Position numbers and translations under genes: made by a program. From Streptantibioticus ferralitis (GTDB taxonomy: Bacteria > Actinomycetota > Actinomycetes > Streptomycetales > Streptomycetaceae): a DNA stretch of 64,000 nt. Below are positions 59,209 through 64,000 of this stretch, in pieces (the stretch's first letter is position 1; every line of letters begins with the position of its first letter). A model generated the notes under the pieces. That model saw only the letters and a list, made by a program, of their open reading frames with translations, ran no database searches and was not told the origin of the DNA. The stretch spans positions 1 through 64,000 of the forward strand of contig NZ_JARHTQ010000030.1 of NCBI RefSeq assembly GCF_029223525.1. The letters run 5' to 3'.

Positions 59209-60549
59209 TCACCCGTAGTGCCCCGGCCGCCCGGGCCGCACCGCGGCGGCGACCGCGTCGGCCAGCGACTCGACGTCCTCCGGCGCCAACGGCGACACCG
59301 TCACCCGAACCCCCGGCCCGGAAGCCAGCCGGTACCGGGCTCCCGGAGCCGCCACCCACCCGCTCTGCAGCAGCCGCATCATCACCCCGGTCTCATCCGG
59401 CACCGGGATCCACACGTTCATTCCGCTGCGGCCATGGCCGGCCACCCCACGCTCGCTCAGCGCGGCGACCAGCGCGTCGCGGCGCTGCCCGTACGACGCC
59501 GCGACCCGCGCCGCGTCGACCGCACCGGTCCGCCAGAGGTGCAGCAGGGCGCTCTGCAGCAGCTGACTGACCCATCCCGCCGCCAGCCGGTATCTGCCCT
59601 GGACCCGGTCGACAGTGAGCGGGTCGCCGGTGAGCACCGCGATCCGCAGATCGGGGCCGTAGGCCTTGGCCGCGGAGCGGATGACGACCCAGTGACGGGT
59701 GACGCCGCCCAGCGGGTGCAGCGGCAGATCGACGATGGCATGGCCGTGGTCGTCCTCGATGAGCAGCACGTCGGGATGGTCGGCGAGGACGGTCCGCAGG
59801 GCGTGGGCCCGGGTCTCGGTGACGGCCGCGCCCGTCGGGTTCTGCGCCCGGTCGGTGACGATCAGGGCCCGCGCGCCCGAGCGCAGCGCCCGCTGCACGC
59901 TGTCCGGCAGCGGTCCTTCGTCGTCCACCGCGACCGGCACCGTCCGCAGTCCCAGCGCGGGGACCAGGTCGAGCAGGCTGCCCCAGCCCGGGTCCTCGAT
60001 CGCCACCGCGTCACCGGGCCGCAGATGCGCGCCGAGCACCCGCTCGATGGCGTCGAGGGAGCCGGAGGTGACGGTGACCGGACCGTCCGGAACACCGTCG
60101 ACGTCGAACCCGGCACGGGCAAGCGCCGCCAACTCGGCGTTGACACCCGGCATCCCGTACAGCATGGGGCGCTCGGCGTTGACCGCCGCCGCAGCGGCGA
60201 GCGCCTCGCCGAGCGGGGGCAGCAGCGCCGGGTCGGGATTGCCGCTGGACAGATCGCGGGCATCGGGAGGCACCACCACACCGAGTTCCTCGCGCGGTGT
60301 GCTGGCCGGGCGGGCCCGGACCCGGCTGCCGCGGCGGCCCGCGGTCTCGATGACCCCCCGGTCGCGCAGCAGGCGGTACGCGGCGGCGACCGTGTTCGGG
60401 TTCACCCCGAGTTCCGCGGCGAGTTCGCGCAACGGCGGCAGTGGACGGCCGGGCGCCAGCGCACCATCGCCGACGGCGCGTTCCACATCGGCGGCGATCT
60501 CCGTGGCGCGCCGACCAGTGATCCGATACTCTCCTAGCACAAACAACAT
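59209..60549 (-). CDS. MocR-family regulator (GntR plus aminotransferase domains)
   Basis: The 446-residue protein joins a GntR winged helix (PPLRELAAELGVNPNTVAAAYRLLRDRGVIE) to a fold type I aminotransferase domain. The latter has VTVTSGSLDAIERVL, LIVTDRAQNPTGAAV, VLLIEDDHGHAI and the PLP lysine in IRSAAKAYGPDLR. It diverges from a PNPOx-like gene with only 26 bp between starts, a pairing known for PdxR-type control of vitamin B6 metabolism. The ATG at 60549 lacks a ribosome site; a CATAAT box on the minus strand would start transcription at the in-frame GTG 60540, giving a leaderless message. Confidence 0.88.
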   Translation of the reverse strand: MLFVLGEYRITGRRATEIAADVERAVGDGALAPGRPLPPLRELAAELGVNPNTVAAAYRLLRDRGVIETAGRRGSRVRARPASTPREELGVVVPPDARDLSSGNPDPALLPPLGEALAAAAAVNAERPMLYGMPGVNAELAALARAGFDVDGVPDGPVTVTSGSLDAIERVLGAHLRPGDAVAIEDPGWGSLLDLVPALGLRTVPVAVDDEGPLPDSVQRALRSGARALIVTDRAQNPTGAAVTETRAHALRTVLADHPDVLLIEDDHGHAIVDLPLHPLGGVTRHWVVIRSAAKAYGPDLRIAVLTGDPLTVDRVQGRYRLAAGWVSQLLQSALLHLWRTGAVDAARVAASYGQRRDALVAALSERGVAGHGRSGMNVWIPVPDETGVMMRLLQSGWVAAPGARYRLASGPGVRVTVSPLAPEDVESLADAVAAAVRPGRPGHYG

Positions 60550-60551
60550 TA

Positions 60552-60563
60552 TGCACTAGTGCA
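60552..60563. promoter_or_regulatory. Palindromic operator between mocR and the PNPOx-like gene
   Basis: TGCACTAGTGCA is a perfect 12-bp palindrome filling almost the whole 26-bp divergent spacer. It overlaps the minus-strand CATAAT -10 candidate, so one bound MocR dimer could control both genes. Confidence 0.65.
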
Positions 60564-60575
60564 AAGGAGATGACC

Positions 60576-61235
60576 ATGGCCGCCGCCACCCCCTATCCGC
60601 AGACCGAGCGCACGGTGCCCACCCGCATCCCGAACCGCGGTTCCTGGGACCGGGAAACGGTGCACTCGATACTCGACGAGGGCTACGTCTGCCACCTCGG
60701 CTTCGTGCGTGACGGCGCGCCCGTGGTACTGCCCACCCTCTACGCGCGGGTCGGCGATCGCGTCTACGCGCACGGCTCCACCGGCTCTCCGGCGCTGCGC
60801 GGCGCCCGGCAGGACAGCGGCCTGCCGGTCTGCCTCACGGTCACCCATGTCGACGGTCTCGTCCTGGCGCGCTCCGCGTTCCACCACTCGATCAACTACC
60901 GCTCGGTGGTGGTGCACGGCACGGCCTACCAGGTCACGGACCCGGCCGAGCGCTCCGAGGCACTGGACGCCCTGGTCGAGCACATCGTGCCCGGCCGCGC
61001 CGACGACTCGCGTCGCGCCAACGCGAAGGAGCTGGCGGCCACCGCGGTCATCCGCCTCGACCTGGCCGAGGCATCGGCCAAGATCCGCACCGGGGGCCCC
61101 AGCGACGACCCGGAAGACCTCGAACTCCCCTACTGGAGCGGGGTACTGCCGGTCATCCATGGATACGGCGCGCCCATTCCGGCCGACGACCTCAACCCGT
61201 CGATCGCCGTTCCCGCCTACCTCGGCACCCGCTAG
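60576..61235 (+). CDS. Pyridoxamine 5'-phosphate oxidase-family protein
   Basis: The 219-residue split-barrel flavoprotein has ILDEGYVCHLGFVRDGAPVVLPTLYARVGDRVYAHGS, LPVCLTVTHVDGLVLARSAFHHSINYRSVVVHG and ALDALVEHIVPGRADDSR. This is the Pyridox_ox_2 group. The ATG at 60576 is six bases after AAAGGAG; the ATG at 60570 abuts it. It diverges from a MocR gene, which suggests a role in B6 vitamer turnover or in modifying the MocR ligand, and precedes the PaiB gene by eight bases. Confidence 0.87.
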   Translation: MAAATPYPQTERTVPTRIPNRGSWDRETVHSILDEGYVCHLGFVRDGAPVVLPTLYARVGDRVYAHGSTGSPALRGARQDSGLPVCLTVTHVDGLVLARSAFHHSINYRSVVVHGTAYQVTDPAERSEALDALVEHIVPGRADDSRRANAKELAATAVIRLDLAEASAKIRTGGPSDDPEDLELPYWSGVLPVIHGYGAPIPADDLNPSIAVPAYLGTR

Positions 61236-61243
61236 GAGCGTCG

Positions 61244-61906
61244 ATGCTCATCCACCCGTGGGACGCCGCCATCGACGGCACCGAGTGGCAGCGCTGGCTC
61301 AGCACCCATGACTTCGGCCAGCTCGCCGCCAACGGCCTCGGCGGCGAACCACCGTTCGTCCAACCGCTGCACTTCGCCTACGACCCCGAACGCGCCGAGG
61401 CCGTGACGCATCTGGCCCGGCCGAATCCGATCTGGGCGGCTCTGGAGGCCAACGAGCGGGTCACGCTCAGCGTGGTCGGCGACTACGTCTTCATCCCCGG
61501 CCCCTGGCACGCGCCGGACGGGGCTCCGCCGGAGCACGGCACCCCGACCAGCTACTACGCGGCCGTACAACTGCACTGCGTCGCCCACATCGTGGACGAC
61601 GGGCAGGAGAAGGCGGACCTGCTCCACCGGCAGCTGGCGCACTTCCAGCCCCGCGGCGACTACGCCGAGGTGGCACCCGGCCAGGCCCCGTTCGGCCGGA
61701 TGCTTCCCGGCATCCGCGCACTGCGCCTCGAAGTCACCGAGGTCCGGGCCAAGTTCAAGTACGGCGGCAACAAGCCGCGGGCCATGCAGGAGCGGGTCAC
61801 CGGCCTGCTGGCGGACCGGTCCACCGGCCACGACGCCGCGGCCCGTGACCACCAGTTGCGCCGCCTGGCCGCGACCCGGGACACCGAGCGGGACAGCCGC
61901 CCCTGA
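61244..61906 (+). CDS. PaiB-family FMN-binding regulator
   Basis: The 220-residue protein follows the PaiB pattern: FGQLAANGLGGEPPFVQPLHF, AVTHLARPNPIWAALEANERVTLSVVGDYVFIPGPWH, TPTSYYAAVQLHCVAHIVDD and the ending EVRAKFKYGGNKP. PaiB proteins are split-barrel homologues annotated as negative regulators of sporulation and protease genes in Bacillus; in actinomycetes they may simply be flavin enzymes. The eight-base gap from the PNPOx-like gene indicates an operon. Confidence 0.87.
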   Translation: MLIHPWDAAIDGTEWQRWLSTHDFGQLAANGLGGEPPFVQPLHFAYDPERAEAVTHLARPNPIWAALEANERVTLSVVGDYVFIPGPWHAPDGAPPEHGTPTSYYAAVQLHCVAHIVDDGQEKADLLHRQLAHFQPRGDYAEVAPGQAPFGRMLPGIRALRLEVTEVRAKFKYGGNKPRAMQERVTGLLADRSTGHDAAARDHQLRRLAATRDTERDSRP

Positions 61907-61923
61907 AGGCCCGCCGCAAGGCC

Positions 61924-62940
61924 TCAGGACTTGACCGTCTCCTCCCGGGACGTGACCCGGTGGACCACCCGATCCGTCCGGGCCCCACGGGTTTCGGCGA
62001 TCGCCAGGGCGGTCACCGCGCCGATCAGGACGACGGTGCCCAACACCGTCGAGACGGTGAGGCGTTCACCGAGCAGCACGACGGCGATCACTCCGGCGGC
62101 CACCGGCTCGATGAGGGTGACGACCGAGGCGGTGGCCGCCCGGACGACCGCCACGCCCGCGAAGTACAGCGCATAGGCGAGCGCTGTGGGCACCGATGCC
62201 AGATAGCCGAGCAGCCACAGTGCCCGGCCCATGTCCTGGACATGCGGCCACAGCCCCTGCGCGGCCGCGAGCGGCAGCAGGCAGACGGCGCCGACGGCGA
62301 ACGACCACAGCGTGGTCTCCAGCGGATCGGCGCCGCCGCCGTTCCTGCCGAACCAGCGGGTGTGCAGCGTGATGCAGGCGTAACCCGCGGCCGACAGCAG
62401 CGCCCATCCGACGCCTGCCGGGCGCACCGATCCGGCTCCGCCGTCCGCGCCGCCGTGGAGCAGGACGGCCAGCCCGGCGAAGGCGCCGAGCACCGCCACC
62501 GTCCCGGCCCTGCCGAGTCGTTCGCCCATGATGATCCGGGCGCCGAGCGCGATCAGCACCGGGCTCGCGCCAAGCGTGACCACGGTGCCGACCGCGAGCC
62601 CGGTCGCCTGGACGGAGGCGAAGTACGCGCTCTGGAAGACGGTCAGCCCGACACCGGAGACCAGGACGCGCAGCACCGCGCGGCGGCGGGGTCGGATGCT
62701 GCCGAGACCCGACGGACGGGCTCGGCGCCCCAGTGCCCACACCGGCAGCAGCAGCGCGAAGCCGCCCACGTACCGCCAGAAGGACAGGGTGATCGGGCCG
62801 AAGTCACCGGCTCGGTAGAGCAGGGCGGCCGCCGCCCCCGCGGTACCCCAGGCGATCGCGGCGAAGGCCACGTAGAGCAGACCCCGCCCGACGGGCAGGG
62901 AACGGGAACGGCCGAGAGCCCGGCCGGACATGCGTGACAC
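61924..62940 (-). CDS. EamA-family (DMT) transporter
   Basis: The 338-residue protein has ten hydrophobic segments: [59 protein letters not shown] and [20 protein letters not shown], the last being the conserved end-of-domain wording. The GTG at 62940 is preceded by TTGGAG at seven bases. It converges on the PaiB gene with 17 bp between stops. The solute is unknown. Confidence 0.88.
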   Translation of the reverse strand: MSRMSGRALGRSRSLPVGRGLLYVAFAAIAWGTAGAAAALLYRAGDFGPITLSFWRYVGGFALLLPVWALGRRARPSGLGSIRPRRRAVLRVLVSGVGLTVFQSAYFASVQATGLAVGTVVTLGASPVLIALGARIIMGERLGRAGTVAVLGAFAGLAVLLHGGADGGAGSVRPAGVGWALLSAAGYACITLHTRWFGRNGGGADPLETTLWSFAVGAVCLLPLAAAQGLWPHVQDMGRALWLLGYLASVPTALAYALYFAGVAVVRAATASVVTLIEPVAAGVIAVVLLGERLTVSTVLGTVVLIGAVTALAIAETRGARTDRVVHRVTSREETVKS

Positions 62941-63101
62941 GAGTGTTCTCCAACGGAGGAAGTCAGGTGGTCGCTTGATCCCGGATGCGGGCAGCGACAA
63001 CCTGCTCGTCAGGTCCTTGACCCCGAGCCGGCCTTCCGTGGCCTCGCCGCCCGCGCTAGGCGGCGGGAGGCGGGAGAACTGTCTGATGCATGATCGTCAC
63101 C

Positions 63102-64000
63102 CTAGGCGTGCCTGGTGGTGCCGGACAACCCCTGGTCCTGGTCCTGTGCGGACTCCGCGTTCGCCAGGGATCCGGCGACGGGATCGGTCGCGGCCTTCGG
63201 CGTGGCGGTCTGCGCGATGAACGCGCCGACCAACACCGCGGCGCCGCCCACCAGTTGCCAGGTGCCCAGCTTCTCGCCGAGCAGGAACCATGCCAGTACG
63301 GTCGCGATCACCGCCTCCAGACAGGCCACCACTCCCGCCACCTGCGGGGACAGCCGGCGGATCGACAGCACGCCGGTCAGATAGGCGACCACGGTGGCCA
63401 CCAGCACGATCCACGCCACCAGCAGGATCGCGGGCACCGACTTGTCGCCGAGCGCGGCCTGGTGGGACAGGACCTGCCAGTTCATGTTCCAGGGCCGGGC
63501 CACGACGGTGAGGATCGCGGCTCCGATCAACAGCCCGTGGGCGATGACCGCCAGCGGATCGACGGGGTTGTCGCCGTCGCTGCCGTGGTCGGAGAGGATG
63601 AAGTAGCCGACCTGGCAGCACGCGGCGCCGAGCGCCAGCAGCAGTCCGACCGGGTCGAAGCTCACTCCGTGCCACACCTCGACGACCGCGCCGAGGCCCG
63701 CGACGGCGAGCACCACGCCGACAGCCGCCGACCTGCTCACCGACCGCCGCTGGACGAACCGGACCCATCCGAGGACCAGCGCGGGTGCCAGGTACTCCAC
63801 CAGCAGCGCGACACCGACCGGGATACGGGAGAGCGCCGCGAAGTAGCAGGCCTGTACACCCGCGACGGCCAGCAACCCGAAACCGATCAGCACTCCGGGA
63901 CGGCGGCGCAGCGCGTCCCGGTGCCGCAGCGCCACCGGAAGCATGACGAGCGCGGCACCCGCGACCCGAAGCCAAACGACGTGCAGCGGGGCCAACCCGG
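63102..64000 (-). CDS. EamA-family transporter, N-terminus beyond the window
   Basis: About 297 residues of a second EamA transporter read open to the window edge, starting within the first repeat (VVWLRVAGAALVMLPVAL). Landmarks are GVQACYFAALSRIPVGVALLVEYLAPALVLGWVRF and VVACLEAVIATVLAWFLLGEKLG. The first helix or two are missing, so the true start lies beyond position 64000. It lies about 160 bp upstream of the other EamA gene on the same strand but differs in sequence. Confidence 0.88.
   Translation of the reverse strand, partial: GLAPLHVVWLRVAGAALVMLPVALRHRDALRRRPGVLIGFGLLAVAGVQACYFAALSRIPVGVALLVEYLAPALVLGWVRFVQRRSVSRSAAVGVVLAVAGLGAVVEVWHGVSFDPVGLLLALGAACCQVGYFILSDHGSDGDNPVDPLAVIAHGLLIGAAILTVVARPWNMNWQVLSHQAALGDKSVPAILLVAWIVLVATVVAYLTGVLSIRRLSPQVAGVVACLEAVIATVLAWFLLGEKLGTWQLVGGAAVLVGAFIAQTATPKAATDPVAGSLANAESAQDQDQGLSGTTRHA

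Noticed and set aside
1-64000. CRISPR arrays, tRNA genes, intact IS elements or prophage
   Set aside because: No regularly spaced repeats, cloverleaf-like ends, complete transposase or phage structural genes were recognised by eye.

Overview
The window reads as an actinomycete chromosome segment, almost certainly Streptomyces or a close relative. The DNA is strongly GC-rich and its codons end in G or C. It encodes a short chaplin, an ImmA/MAB_1171c/methyltransferase operon of streptomycete type, a DasR-like site upstream of a chitinase, GTG and TTG starts, and several DUF families common in that genus. No rRNA, tRNA, CRISPR array, intact insertion sequence or prophage was seen.

Region 1 (1-18.3 kb) is gene-poor and decayed. 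Intact genes (a VOC protein, a laccase-like multicopper oxidase, a MarR regulator, a chaplin, two SDRs, a DUF427 protein, a LysR regulator, an NAD kinase, a LOG-like protein, a LysE exporter, an erythromycin-esterase-like protein diverging from a TioE/MerR regulator, and a secreted beta-helix protein) alternate with fragments. The fragments are a tyrosine recombinase tail, an MgtC piece, a frameshifted 3-methyladenine glycosylase joined to a truncated VOC gene, a CPBP protease piece, a GlxA/AraC piece, a ricin-lectin tail and a truncated trans-aconitate methyltransferase. This fits a chromosome arm or other plastic zone.

Region 2 (18.3-30.3 kb) holds the most distinctive content. First comes a three-gene operon (ImmA/IrrE-like protease, MAB_1171c-type membrane protein, SAM methyltransferase). 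A PEP-mutase-family enzyme and an 0.8 kb gene-free stretch follow. Then comes a 1309-residue Pls/PosA-type single-module NRPS with a TTG start, followed by a secreted M1 zinc peptidase. The adenylation specificity residues read D-A-E-S-I-G-T-V-V-K, very near the classical lysine code, so an epsilon-poly-L-lysine-type product with a partner peptidase is the best hypothesis. UspA, DUF1330 and two-domain VOC genes follow.

Region 3 (30.3-49 kb) is catabolic and transport-related. It has a GH18 chitinase with a candidate DasR site, pcaHG and pcaF for protocatechuate catabolism, and a GntR regulator diverging from a tightly overlapping five-gene ABC importer/HAD-phosphatase operon. The first 161 bp of the importer's binding-protein region is repeated in inverted orientation on the other side of the GntR gene. 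Next are a DUF3592 gene, kdpDE without kdpFABC, a CPA1 Na+/H+ antiporter, apolipoprotein N-acyltransferase and a Gfo/Idh/MocA oxidoreductase.

Region 4 (49-64 kb) holds small enzyme and regulator genes: DinB-like, a proline-rich lipoprotein, a TPR-like protein with a coding-frame tandem repeat upstream, DUF3224, ung, two SDRs, a DUF3037/HipA-like pair, a Rieske lipoprotein, an isochorismatase-like protein lacking the cysteine, flavin split-barrel proteins, a LysR/EamA divergon, a MocR/PNPOx divergon around a 12-bp palindrome, PaiB and two more EamA transporters. The last is cut by the window edge.
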